Source: Melastoma dodecandrum
Taxonomy: Eukaryota; Streptophyta; Magnoliopsida; Myrtales; Melastomataceae
Assembly: GCA_029817715.1 (NCBI GenBank)
Contig: JARUPY010000290.1
Location: forward strand, 6,076,001 to 6,140,000
Reading direction: 5' to 3'
Length of the DNA: 64,000 nucleotides
Shown here: positions 11,273 through 21,526 of the stretch, piece after piece
Position numbering within the stretch: position 1 is the first letter of the stretch
Layout of the letters: every line of letters begins with the position of its first letter
Made by a program: the position numbers and the translations under genes
Notes under the pieces: generated by a model
Databases searched by the model: none
The model's input: only the letters and a program-made list of their open reading frames with translations
What the model was told of the DNA's origin: nothing

Positions 11273-11760
11273 GAAGTTACCGGGACTGTCGGTTGGGCTA
11301 CTAACAAAAGATTCTTCTTTATTTCTGGGACATGGTAGACTCCTTGGAGTTGCACTTTGTTGGCACCATCATCGACGTCAATAACAGTCTTCCCGACATG
11401 AGCGATAGGTAGTCTGGAGTTGTTGGCGGTGACGACGACTCGCTGTCCTTTGTATTCTGATAGCTCCCGTAGCTTCTCCTCGTCACCTGTCATATGGTTG
11501 GAGCACCCCGAGTCAAATATCCAGTTCTCTGCATAGTTCACAGAGTTGTTGTGAACTACTGCAAGAGCCTGGTCTTCCAACAACTGATCTTCTTCCATCA
11601 CAGCGAGAGATGCTTCAAGGTTCCATTCATCTTCAGATTTATCTCCTTCTTGATTGGCTGACGTGGCAGCATTTCCTTCCACGTTCTTCTTCTTGAACCA
11701 GCAGTCTCTCGCATAGTGGCCCTTCTTTCCACAGTTGAAGCATTTTTCATCGTTTCGCTG
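11230..11760 (-). pseudogene. Copia zinc knuckle and protease segment
   Basis: A CCHC knuckle is visible at about 11700-11740 (CFNCGKKGHYARDCW). It is followed by the aspartic protease signature IFDSGCSNHMTG and by [15 protein letters not shown]. The frame then shifts before the pre-integrase region. Upstream, the link to gag carries two in-frame stops and a shift in an A-run (about 11905-11970). Confidence 0.9.
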
Positions 11761-11965
11761 TGCTAGTTTGTCTTCTCGTTTCTCATGTTGTGGTCTAGAC
11801 AGTTGGTGCTCACGCCGTCCACCTCTACCACCTCGAGAGAATTTTCTATTCTCAGGCCTCTTATATGTAGCAGAGTTACTCCCTCTGTTGCTAGATAAAG
11901 CTTCTTCTTCATTTTTTTAAAGATACATCCGCCATCTATTTTGTTAGCGTCTCTTGATTAGCTAG

Positions 11966-12442
11966 TCAATTTTCTGAATCTTCTAACGACGGCGGCGTAG
12001 GCCATCCTTGCACAGCTGCAATGAATCCCCTATACTCTGGTCGTAACCCATGGATGATAATCCTTCTCATCCTATCGTCACTGATCTTGGCGCCTGGGTC
12101 TAACTCCGAAATCTCTCGGCAGATAGACTTTACCTTCGTAAAATACTGATTAATTCCTAAATCTCCTTGTCTAACCGCCATTAAATCATTCTCTAGCAAC
12201 TGAAGCCTCATATCATTTTTTTTCGAGAACCTAGTTGCTAGTATATTCCAGGCATCCTTTGGGGTAGTGGCGTACCTTATGTGCTCTAGCATCTCCTCTT
12301 CTATGGTGGTCTTTATGGCGAACATGGCCTTCCCTGCTTTAATCCGCCATTTCCTCAAATTGGCAGCATCCTCCTCTGGTGGGGTTGTCTCGCTTCCACC
12401 AATAATCTCCCAGAGATCTTGGCCTTGGAGATATGACTCCAT
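11966..12442 (-). pseudogene. Copia gag (UBN2-type) segment
   Basis: The frame opens with ESYLQGQDLWEIIGGSE and contains KDAWNILATRFSKKN, LGINQYFTKVKSICREI and IIHGLRPEYRGFIAAVQGW, which are typical of copia gag. It ends at a TGA where related elements continue with a leucine. That stop and the next TAG are the first of several inactivating changes. Confidence 0.9.
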
Positions 12443-12798
12443 GCACGTCTTCCACGTGCTATAATTCTGGTTGTTTCATTTCTTCAGCATGCCGACAGTA
12501 TTAATTTCTGTCATACCGAATTTACTTTCTGGAAGCGTAGCCTAGTTCCTGACCTATGCCCAACGCAATCCCGGATTGCAGCTTCCTTGGTAGAACTTCG
12601 GCAGTATTTCGGCAGAACCTTCGCTTGTACTTCTGCAAAATCTCCACGAGATTTCGGCAGAACCTCTGCTAGTCTTAGCAGAACCTTTACGGGATTTTGA
12701 TAGAATCTCCGCAAAAAACTTCAACAGAACCTCCGCAGAACTTCGACACAATCTATGCGGTACTTCGGCAGCTCAACCTCGACAACCCGTACAACCTC

Positions 12799-12812
12799 GC
12801 TCTGATATCAAA
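12799..12812 (-). other. Primer binding site of the copia element
   Basis: On the minus strand the 5' LTR (right end) is followed by TTTGATATCAGAGC. This matches the 3' end complement of initiator Met tRNA with one or two mismatches. Confidence 0.7.
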
Positions 12813-13165
12813 TGTTGAGACTAAAGTGATTCTCCAGCAGACCCAATGCTACGACCACCAAGGAGAAAGAAGTCACCAAAGGAAATGCTTGGACAAGAGG
12901 AATGTTTACAAGAAGAATATGACTTGTATTTCTTTCTTGGTCATTACAAGATGGAGCCAATGACCCCTATTTATAGGGAGTGTTCGAAGGAGGAATCCTT
13001 CTCCATGTTTCTAGAATTTTCCTATCTAAGAAAAATCTAGACTAGTCCTATTGCTTTCTAGACTAATGTAAGAAACTTCTAGAACCTACGAGAGCTTTCT
13101 AGACTAAGAGACTTCTAGAGTCTACGAGAGAAGGAGCCATTAGTCGGATGTTGTCAACTTTATCA
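12813..13165 (-). repeat. 5' LTR of the copia element (right end)
   Basis: It is 353 bp, TG...CA bounded in element orientation, with a TATA-like box at 12967-12975. It differs from the left LTR at three positions I can see, about 0.85 percent. Confidence 0.95.
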
Positions 13166-13170
13166 TTATC
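13166..13170. repeat. Target-site duplication (right) of copia element
   Basis: TTATC directly follows the right LTR and matches 8062-8066. Confidence 0.9.
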
Positions 13171-13464
13171 TGCATCCAGAATTTAATGTTTTTGTTTTAA
13201 GACCATTAATCGATTATTATTTTTAGCCATTTTAACGTTGTTGCCCCCTGTGGTGAGTGTGGTTGATTTTTGTTAAAAATCATACGCCTTTTTTTAACAA
13301 TATTTATTAAATGCCATCAAATAATAATAATGGGTGCGAAAAGTGATTTGTTGCTTTCTTTCTTTTTCTTTTGTGATTTGTTTTAAATTATTAGGAAAAG
13401 AAAGGTAAAGGGAATAAACTTCACATCAAATGCGGAACAATAAAGCATGGGGATGAAAATAATA

Positions 13465-13503
<39 letters not shown>

Positions 13504-14487
13504 GGAATCTTAGAATGTAAATATACACACAGGGAAAAACACTCTGGAGTATTTTCACATAAACCTTAAATTGTAACAAGGCTCAGGATTTGAACTCTCA
13601 TTGGCCCACTGCATGGTCTGATCTAGAAGTATTTATGGATACCACATTTACGATTTATTCAGATCATCGTGTGCATAAATATGTATGGTTATGGCAAAAT
13701 GACTCACTTTTTGTCGATTTTGTTTTATGAGCTAAACTTGGAATATATGACGTGGGCCGGAAAGACTCGAGTGCGTGGCGGGGGGGGGGGGGGGGGAATT
13801 TGATTGCGGCCGTGGAGATGCGTTCGGTCGCGGTTGATTTGAGTCTGGCCACGGCACGTTCGATCGCGGTTGAACCATTGCGGGAGTGCATGCACAGAAG
13901 GATGTCAAAGACGACTGGAGGGTAACAAACATCATTTGATCATTGAATCTTGCATGTCTTTAGACAATAGTTATACGGGAATGTCTGATTGGGTTATTTA
14001 CAGTTGTGTCAAGCATGAATCTGGGCCTTGTGCTTGAGACAGACATGGAACTGGGTTTAAAGGAACCCTCTTCTTTCATTGGATTGGAGGCATATGTTTG
14101 TTGGACTTCAACTCAGCAAACACCCTTTCTTCCTAACCTCTTTGAATTTTCATAGTGGGGATAAGATGTGAACTGTCGGGGGTGTGAACCCAGAAAGTCT
14201 AACCCCAAACCCACTTTCGGAGAACCACACGACTAGATCAGACAAACAGGGCGACTCAGGACGAAAGATCATATGATGTAAGAATTTCGGACAAAGCATA
14301 GACCAGTCCACCCCTCACTCCTTGCTACATTGAAGGAAACCGCGTCAACCCCACAAACTAACTAATGACAGTTTTACAGTCCACTTCTCCTCCTCTTGTG
14401 CGTCTGAACCACAAACTCTGCCATCGACCCCCTTGCTTTTAATCCTCTTTCTCTTCTGCATCTCCATCCGATGCTGCTGTTAGCTAC
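13171..14487. other. Intergenic region upstream of the RLP gene
   Basis: The region has an AAT microsatellite at 13458-13503 and a G run at about 13779-13796. It includes the 5' flank of the receptor-like protein gene. No gene is seen; short frames here are low-complexity. Confidence 0.5.
13458..13503. repeat. (AAT)n microsatellite
   Basis: There are about 15 units of aat/ata with one interruption (agta). Confidence 0.9.
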
Positions 14488-14529
14488 ATGAGTGCGTGCG
14501 TGTGTCCCGATTGGGTGGATCTCCTTTGG

Positions 14530-17500
14530 ATGAGAAGAAGTCTCCTCTACCTGTGGCTTGTCTTGATAGCCTTGTGCTTCAGCTCCGATCTCGGGTCTGT
14601 CTATGGCCTGTGCCGGAGCGATCAGGTATCCCTCCTCCTGGAGCTGAAGAACAGCCTCGTCTTTAACTCGTCTTTGTCCACGAAGCTCGTCACGTGGAAT
14701 TCCAGCGCCGGTGATTTCAGCGGGGTGGTTTGCGAGGGCGGATTCGTGGTTGGCCTTGATCTCAGCAACGAGTCGTTATCCGGTGGCATCGGTAGCTCTT
14801 CCAGGCTTTTTCGGCTTCAGTACCTGCAGAGGCTGAACTTGGCTTACAATATGTTCCAGCCTTTGGAAATTCCGAAGGGCTTTTCCAACCTCAGTAGCTT
14901 GGTTTACCTTAACTTGTCAAATGCCGGGTTCCAGGGACAGGTTCCGCTCGACTTGTCATACCTGGCGAGGTTAGTCACCCTTGATCTGTCGTCGCTGGTT
15001 TTCCCCGGCTCGGCTCAGCTGACGCTCAGAAGCCCAAACCTGAAGATGCTTGTCGGTAATTTCAAGGAGCTTAGGGAGCTATATCTGGATGGTGTTGATG
15101 TGTCGGCTGGGGGAGGCGAGTGGTGTGGGGCGCTGTCGTCCTCTGTGCCAAAACTTGAGGTGTTGAGCATGATCAGCTGTAACCTAGCTGGTCCGATAGA
15201 TGGATCCCTGCTGAATCTTAGTTCGCTGTCTGTGATCGTGCTGAGCACCAACAATCTATCCACGTCGGTTCCCGAGTTTTTAGCGGGCTTTTCATTCTTG
15301 ACAGCTCTACGACTAAGTTCTTGTGGATTGCAGGGGATTTTCCCAGCTAAAATCCTCCAGAAACCGACCCTGCAGATCCTCGACCTGTCAAGCAATCTTT
15401 TTCTCAGTGGTTCTTTGCCGGACTTCCCTAGGAATAATAATCTACAGAAGATGGTCCTAAGCTTCACAAACATGTCAGGGGCATTGCCAGAGTCAATTGG
15501 AAATTTAAGAGGTCTGCAACGCGTCAGCTTGGCTAACTGCAGGTTCACGGGATTGATTCCGTCCTCAGTGGCAAATCTCTCGCATTTGACTTATTTGGAC
15601 TTCTCGTCGAACTATCTGACTGGTCCGCTTCCGACCTTCAGCTTGCTTAGGAACCTCACAGAAATGGTTCTTTCTCACAACAACCTGACCGGAGACATCC
15701 ACTCGACAAGCTGGGGTGACCTTAGAATGTTGGCAAACCTCAACCTGAGACACAACTCATTACAGGGTACCATTCCTTCCTCTCTGTTCACTCTTCCAAT
15801 GATTAAACAGATCGGGCTATCCAACAATCAGTTCTCCGGTCAGCTCATTGTTTCATCTAATGCCCTCTCCAACCGGCTGGATACGCTTGACTTGAGCAAC
15901 AACAACATTCAGGGAGCAGTACCGGAATTCATGTTTCAGCTAGTGGGGCTCAAGTACCTGTCACTTTCTTTCAATAATTTCAGTGGTTCATTGCACGTTA
16001 ATGAAATTCGGATGCTGAAAAATCTTTCGTATCTCGATCTTTCCTTCAACCAGCTGTCTATCGACACTACCGGTGCTCCTGCTGCTCCTGATTTAGGATT
16101 TCCCCAGATGACGACCTTCAAAGTAGCCTCTTGTCAATTAAGGACACTGCCAGGATTTTTGGCTAACCAAACAAAGCTGTGGTTCCTTGACCTCTCCGAC
16201 AATCAAATTCCGGGGAAGATACCGAGATGGATGTGGGAGTTCGACAGCATGATCTATCTCAATCTTTCTGCTAACCACCTAGACGAGATGGAGGGGCTAC
16301 CCGAAATGTTCAGTCCCTCGTTGCAAATTATCGATCTTCATTCGAATAAGCTCCAGGGCCAGATGCCGCCGATTCCGCCATCCACGATATTTATGGATTT
16401 CTCGGATAATAACTTCAGTACAGAAATCCCTGGAAATATGGGAATCAATCTATCAGGCGCATTATATGTTTCGTTGGCTAGGAACAACCTCTACGGAGTT
16501 ATCCCCGCATCAATTTGCAATGCTCTGTTTCTGCAAGTGCTGGACTTATCAAATAACAACTTAGAAGGCGCCATCCCAGAATGCATAATGATGGGAACCC
16601 TGAAGATTCTGAATCTCCGGAACAACCATCTCAATGAGAGCATACCCTCCAACATTCAAGCAACATGCGGATTGAAGACCTTGAACCTCAATGGTAATCA
16701 ACTGGAAGGAGGAGTCCCCCAGTCTCTGCAGAACTGCTCGACGCTGGAGGTCTTAGATATAGGGAACAACTTGATCCACGACAGGTTTCCATGCCAGTTG
16801 AAGAACATATCGAGCCTGCGCGTCCTTGTGTTGCGGTCCAACAGATTTTACGGGGAAATCGGTTGTCCTCACACAGCAGGAACTTGGGAGATGCTTCAGA
16901 TTGTAGATTTAGCCAGAAACGAGTTCAGTGGAATTGTCCCAGCTCGATGTCTCACGAAATGGGATGCCATGAAGACCAGAGCCAACTTCTCCCATTTACA
17001 ATATCCTTACCTAAAGTTGACTGGACTCTATTATCAAGATGCCGTTCAAGTTACCGTCAAGGGCCTCGAGCTGGAGTTAGTCAAGATCCTGACGATGTTT
17101 ACGTCCATAGATTTCTCGTGCAACAGCTTTGAGGGACCCATACCAGACACTCTAGGAGATCTCCAAGCGCTATGCATCCTCAACATGTCGTACAATGAGC
17201 TTTCAGGGCCGATACCATCCTCGATAGGAAATCTGCAACAGCTCGAGTCCTTAGACTTATCATCGAATAAACTGAATGGGACAATACCGGAGGCTCTCTC
17301 AGACCTTAATTTCCTGTCGCTTTTGAACTTATCGTATAATCAGCTCGTCGGGATGATCCCAACAGGCAAACAATTCCAGACATTCACGAACAGTTCCTTT
17401 GAAAGTAATCCCGGACTATGTGGTACCCCGATGACCAAGATTTGCTCTACACGGAACACATCTGACCCGGAAAAGTCCAACCATAGACAGAGTTCCGGCA

Positions 17501-17925
17501 GAAGCTTCAATTGGCGATTCATAGTTGTTGGCTTGGGATTTGGAGCAGGGGCAGCAGCAGTCATCGCTCCAACAATGTTCTGGGACAGGGGAAGGGTGTG
17601 CTGCGACCATCACGTGGACAAGGTCCTGATTATGCTACTGCCGCTGATGGGACTAAGATACCGTTGGTGGAACTCTGTCGACGAAGAAGACGATGATCTC
17701 AACAACAGCCACACAGGCTCGAATCACAACTTCGGATATGGCCACGAGGACAGCTGTGGGGAGCCAGAACTGGAAGAAGAGAGATGGGGAAGGTACTGTG
17801 TGTTGTGTACGAAATTCGACCCAAGCATCACGAGGGTCGTTCACAATCCCAAGTGTACATGCTACGACACGCCGCGGACCTCAACCTCTTATTCTTGGCA
17901 CTCGTCGTCATCGTCCCCATCGTAG
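14530..17925 (+). CDS. LRR receptor-like protein (RLP, Ve1/RLP7-like)
   Basis: A single uninterrupted exon. ATG 14530 is preferred over the in-frame ATG 14488 because it directly precedes a signal peptide (RRSLLYLWLVLIALCFSS), giving 1,131 residues. After an N-terminal cap (CRSDQVSLLLELKNSL) come more than 25 plant-type LRRs (LxxLxLSxNxLxGxIP), broken by an island domain around YYQDAVQVTVKGLELE. A juxtamembrane stretch holds LCGTPMTKIC, followed by one membrane segment (FIVVGLGFGAGAAAVIAPTMF) and no kinase. The cytoplasmic tail is unusually long, with an acidic stretch (VDEEDDDLNN) and Cys-rich ends (GRYCVLCTKFDP, NPKCTCYDTP) as in Ve1-like proteins. Such RLPs sense extracellular ligands at the plasma membrane together with SOBIR1/BAK1-type kinases. 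The ligand cannot be inferred. Confidence 0.9.
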   Translation: MRRSLLYLWLVLIALCFSSDLGSVYGLCRSDQVSLLLELKNSLVFNSSLSTKLVTWNSSAGDFSGVVCEGGFVVGLDLSNESLSGGIGSSSRLFRLQYLQRLNLAYNMFQPLEIPKGFSNLSSLVYLNLSNAGFQGQVPLDLSYLARLVTLDLSSLVFPGSAQLTLRSPNLKMLVGNFKELRELYLDGVDVSAGGGEWCGALSSSVPKLEVLSMISCNLAGPIDGSLLNLSSLSVIVLSTNNLSTSVPEFLAGFSFLTALRLSSCGLQGIFPAKILQKPTLQILDLSSNLFLSGSLPDFPRNNNLQKMVLSFTNMSGALPESIGNLRGLQRVSLANCRFTGLIPSSVANLSHLTYLDFSSNYLTGPLPTFSLLRNLTEMVLSHNNLTGDIHSTSWGDLRMLANLNLRHNSLQGTIPSSLFTLPMIKQIGLSNNQFSGQLIVSSNALSNRLDTLDLSNNNIQGAVPEFMFQLVGLKYLSLSFNNFSGSLHVNEIRMLKNLSYLDLSFNQLSIDTTGAPAAPDLGFPQMTTFKVASCQLRTLPGFLANQTKLWFLDLSDNQIPGKIPRWMWEFDSMIYLNLSANHLDEMEGLPEMFSPSLQIIDLHSNKLQGQMPPIPPSTIFMDFSDNNFSTEIPGNMGINLSGALYVSLARNNLYGVIPASICNALFLQVLDLSNNNLEGAIPECIMMGTLKILNLRNNHLNESIPSNIQATCGLKTLNLNGNQLEGGVPQSLQNCSTLEVLDIGNNLIHDRFPCQLKNISSLRVLVLRSNRFYGEIGCPHTAGTWEMLQIVDLARNEFSGIVPARCLTKWDAMKTRANFSHLQYPYLKLTGLYYQDAVQVTVKGLELELVKILTMFTSIDFSCNSFEGPIPDTLGDLQALCILNMSYNELSGPIPSSIGNLQQLESLDLSSNKLNGTIPEALSDLNFLSLLNLSYNQLVGMIPTGKQFQTFTNSSFESNPGLCGTPMTKICSTRNTSDPEKSNHRQSSGRSFNWRFIVVGLGFGAGAAAVIAPTMFWDRGRVCCDHHVDKVLIMLLPLMGLRYRWWNSVDEEDDDLNNSHTGSNHNFGYGHEDSCGEPELEEERWGRYCVLCTKFDPSITRVVHNPKCTCYDTPRTSTSYSWHSSSSSPS

Positions 17926-18230
17926 GCAGGCGATGCATCATCTTTTTGCCTTAACATCTCAAATTCCGAGATATCATCGTGTCTGTACATGACATAGCAA
18001 CACATTAGTCATTACCAAACATTGTAGCCCGATGAAGATGATTAACTTGTTCGTCGATGAATTACTCAAAGTCAGAATCCTTTTAAATTATTCAAGTCAT
18101 TGTATTTACTTGTCTTGTAGTTCTAGCCATTTAATAACGACTGACTATTTATTGCATGGAATTTATGTAATACGATTCCTAGGGGTAGAAGGGCGTCGAT
18201 GAATGTCTCATAAGCGAGGTTGTAAGACCC
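17926..18230. other. Intergenic, no gene
   Basis: Convergent spacer between the RLP gene (+) and the left Nudix pseudogene (-). AT-rich, probably 3' UTR sequence. Confidence 0.5.
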
Positions 18231-18965
18231 TCACAGCTCCGCTCTGCTCGACGAGGATTGCAACCGATGGAAGTCGAGGACCCGTAAGTCGAACAAAGGG
18301 CCATGCTCATACACGATCGATGCGATCCGGATCAGTACCCTTGCTGTCAGGATGCAGATGCAGAAGATGGCGCCTTCCACAGCTCGGTAGTCGAAACAGT
18401 GAATCGCGTATTTCCAACCCATCCAGTCCCTCTCTTCGTACTCATGATTCTCATCCTTGAGGAACATGTTCAAAGGTGCATCAAATATTGCGTCTACTTC
18501 GTCAACGTCGAGAGATGGATTTAATTCCTCCATCTTTTCTATAAGGCCAACCATGGGGATGACATCTATGCGGTTCTGCGACAACGACTTGGACTAGCAA
18601 CGGGTTTAGGCCGATCTCTTCCGTGGCTTTCCTAAGAGCAGTTGCAGTCTCATCAGCATCAGACTCAGCCATCTTCCCACCCGGCAAGGCCACATCTCCT
18701 GTACGCGACATACCTCTCGAGCGAAATGAAAAACGAGGCGAATCAGAGGGTAATTTGTTGTATATCAATCAAAAGCGAATAACACCAGGATATGAAGACA
18801 CCTTCATGGACCTCCTTGTAAGAATCACCCGTAGCTCTCCTTCAGCCCCCTCGAACAGGCGCACTAGGACAGTGGCCGTCTTCCTCCTTCGATCCATTCC
18901 ACACGAGGACACGCGGATGCGAGTTGCTTGGCGAGACCCCGCAGCGTCTCCCTCTCGGCAGCTGT
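18231..18965 (-). pseudogene. Nudix hydrolase (NUDT15/CoA pyrophosphatase-like) pseudogene, left tandem copy
   Basis: It is homologous throughout to the intact gene at 19294-20210. It retains TATVLVRLFEGAEGELRVILTR, a Nudix box segment (DVALPGGKMAES ... LRKATEEIGL) and the C-terminal half (VIPMVGLIEKMEELNP ... EERDWMGWKYAIHCFDY). The residues corresponding to AILEPF, plus the second intron, are missing, which fuses QVV to SQNRID out of frame. The N-terminal part is also out of frame with the MDRRRKTA start of the core. Within the box the usual REAxEE is RKATEE, losing a metal-binding Glu. No functional product is expected. Confidence 0.85.
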
Positions 18966-19293
18966 CCTAGGGAGTTCCTCTATTCTATATAATATGGTAT
19001 CGAGGATGGAGTTTTATATAAGCAACTAAGACGAACAATGAACAAATGGAACATACCTTTGCTCAAATTCGTAGCTTTACTATATAAAAGTCGAAGCCAT
19101 CGGGAATAAACACATACCGACTGGTCGATGATTAGACATTCATACTTGGATTCATCATTGGAGAGTCATTTTTCTCGATACACCCAAAAACCATAATGTT
19201 TAGTGTTAATCGAATCGCGTAAAATTTAATATTCGGGTATTTAATAATTTGTTCAAATAATTTCTTAAAAAGCCACAGTTTTGAAGGTCTTAA
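18966..19293. other. Spacer between tandem Nudix copies
   Basis: AT-rich spacer of about 330 bp. It holds the 5' flank of the left copy and the 3' end of the right copy. Nothing else is seen. Confidence 0.4.
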
Positions 19294-20210
19294 TTACTCC
19301 GCATAGCTCAACAACTGCTGCAGCCGTTGGAAGTCCAGGGTTCGCGTGCCGAACAAAGGGCTACGGGCATACACGATCGACGCAACCCTGATCAGTATCC
19401 TTGCCGTTAGGCCGAGGATGTGAAATGTTGTGCCCCCCGTCGCTAGGTAGTTGAACCGGTGAACGGCGTATTTCCAACCCATCCAGTCCCTCTCTTCGTA
19501 CATGTGATTCTCGTCCTTTAGGAACATGTCCAATGGCGCGTCGAAGATCGCATCAACTTCATCCGCATTGAGTAACGGATTGAATTCTTCCATCTTTTCT
19601 ATGAGGCCGACCACGGGGACGACGTCGTTGAGGCGCTGCGATGTCAGGCGTAAACCGAGGATTAGCGAAGGACGAGGAGAATCACGTTTCCGTGACCGAA
19701 ATGAACCATAGTCAATACCTGGCAGGTGAAGGGTTCTAGGATCGCGACGACCTGGACTAGAGACGGGTCGAGGCCGATCTCTTCCATAGCTTCCCTAAGG
19801 GCTGTAGCAGTCTCGTCCGTGTCCGACTCGTCCATCCTTCCACCCGGCAAGGCCACATCCCCTATACACAACAAAGATAAGAGCACAATAAAGATGGGGG
19901 AATCAGTTTCCACCCGATTCTACCCGACCCGGGCACATCAAAAATCTAAGAGTTACACAGGTAAACGAAAAGGAGAACCTGGATACGAAGACAACTTCAT
20001 GGACCTTTTTGTAAGAATCACCCTTAGCTCTCCTTCAATCCCCTGGAACAAGCACACGAGAACGGCAGCCGTCTTCTTCCTCCTCGACATATCGGCCACA
20101 ACGCCATTACACTCGTCCACGCCCGTACTGGACTTGTGGCAGCGAAGCCTCTCCGCTAGTCCGGCCAGCGTCTTGCTTCCCACTACTTCTTCCCCCGGAA
20201 ATTCCTCCAT
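19294..20210 (-). CDS. Nudix hydrolase, NUDT15/CoA pyrophosphatase-like, intact
   Basis: Three exons (20210-19979, 19861-19719, 19635-19294) give 717 nt, 238 residues, with consensus GT-AG junctions in phase. The start MEEFPGEEVVGSKTL precedes KTAAVLVCLFQGIEGELRVILTKRS. The UPF0035-type Nudix box is split across the first junction: DVALPGGRMDES ... ALREAMEEIGLDPSLVQVV. It continues LEPFTCQ, PVVGLIEKMEEFNP, DAIFDAPLDMFLKDEN and EERDWMGWKYAVHRF, ending LLSYAE. This subfamily hydrolyses CoA and related nucleotides in mitochondria, peroxisomes or cytosol. I see no clear N-terminal transit peptide from this ATG, although translation could begin upstream. The tandem partner at 18231-18965 is dead. 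Confidence 0.85.
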
Positions 20211-21000
20211 TCTCACGGAGGCATGTAATGAACCGAGCACGAAATATATAGCTAAAAGGAAAAGGTGTTGGTGGGTGTTTGGGGGGGGGGGGGGGATACG
20301 ACTAGTGGAATAGGAACAATGCAACATGCCCTTTCGTTATATTCTAAACTTTTTCATTTATCATCCGAAAATAACATTTATCAACTTGGACATGGCCGAA
20401 AGTTACTCCCCTCAATAATTGAATCGTATTCTTATCTAGGGATATAGCCCGTGACGTACCTCACCAACCTCACTTTACTTGCGACGTATTTACAAATACT
20501 GAACGTGTAAAGTCAATACATATATACGCGTACGCTAATGGCACGGCGATCGTGAGTTGTAAGAAAAGTCGGTCGTTCGCTTGCCTCTTTTCGTTCGTAG
20601 TCTCAAAAGCATACCCCTCGTTTCCAATTACTAAACAATGTGCCTCGACTAGCACGAATTTCCTTGTCGTCCTGTTAATTCGGACAGCTTCCTCTTGTCA
20701 TCCACTCGGATTAACGTAAGAGAACAAGTAATGCTGTACGTCGAGGTAATTCCATCCGGAGCCTGTTTTGGGCCTAGATTTGAGCCCAAATGAGTGACCC
20801 AATAAGGCTACTGGTTGGTTGGGCCTGGATATAGGGGCCAGTGGCCCATACGTAGGATCACGCCCTTCGCACGTGACAACGAAAGTGAAGGAGGGGGGGT
20901 TTTAACTCCCGCTTCCACACGCTCATTTCAAAAAAAAAAAACAATATATTCTTCTGCCCTTTGATTTCCCACTCCCCCGTCCCCATCCCAAATCATTACT
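20211..21000. other. Divergent intergenic region between Nudix and importin genes
   Basis: The region carries the 5' flanks of both genes. It has a run of about 16 G at 20281-20296 and an A run at about 20929-20940. No gene is seen. Confidence 0.5.
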
Positions 21001-21200
21001 TGGTATCCGTACCCGCCACCCCCCTCCTCCGCCGCCGCTCGCCGGAGGCTCTCGATACGCTTCCTCTCTCTCGGATCGTCCTCAATCGGTTTTGTTTGGC
21101 TTCGGGGATAGTTTTTCCTGACTTGGACTCTTGCCGGAACCCTAGCTTAGGGTTTTATTCTTTTTTGGTGGTTTAATCGATTCCGTTTGTTCGGGCGGAG

Positions 21201-21501
21201 GTAAGATTGAGAGCGTTGCGGTTGTACTTTCGTGCATAGTTGTGGATCGTTCCGTCACGGTGGTGTGAAGTGAGTTGGTTGGTTAGATTTCTTTGTTTTG
21301 CGTTTTGAGTGGTTGGACGGATGGACCGTCTTTTGGTTGATGCTTTTGCTTTGAATCCCTTTGACCGCCCGATTAGAGCTAGTGTCTGCCTGCTCATGCT
21401 TTCAGTTGGCATAATTTGGATTAAGATGAATAACTCCTTGATGTTGCTTGATTTGGATCTGTTGAGTGATGGCTATTCTTGTTTTCTGTTGGATTTTGCA
21501 G
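21201..21501 (+). other. Probable 5' UTR leader intron of importin beta-1
   Basis: A strong donor (GGAG/gtaagatt at 21201) and acceptor (ggattttgcag ending 21501) lie in the leader, 26 bp before the ATG. The pyrimidine-rich exon at about 21000-21200 would be untranslated. Leader introns of this kind often raise expression of plant housekeeping genes. Confidence 0.65.
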
Positions 21502-21526
21502 TTTTTTACCTGTGGGCTTGGAAGAA

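Larger units (their letters stand above)
8067..13165 (-). mobile_element. Complete Ty1/copia LTR retrotransposon, minus orientation, ORFs broken
   Basis: The element is 5,099 bp with two 353-bp LTRs (8067-8419 and 12813-13165) that differ at only three sites I could find, and it is flanked by TTATC duplications. On the minus strand the order is gag, zinc knuckle, protease, integrase, reverse transcriptase, RNase H, which is the copia order. The primer site next to the right LTR resembles the initiator-Met tRNA complement (TGATATCAGAGC against the usual TGGTATCAGAGC), and the polypurine tract GAGGGGAAG abuts the left LTR. Several frameshifts and stops break the polyprotein, so it is non-autonomous now although the LTRs indicate a young insertion. 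Confidence 0.95.

Noticed and set aside
13458..13503. Repeated AAT array as a CRISPR-like or structured repeat
   Set aside because: Simple trinucleotide microsatellite with no spacers.
15015..15548. 177-codon open frame antisense to the LRR receptor gene
   Set aside because: It is a shadow of the LRR coding sequence; no family resemblance and repeated LRR composition.
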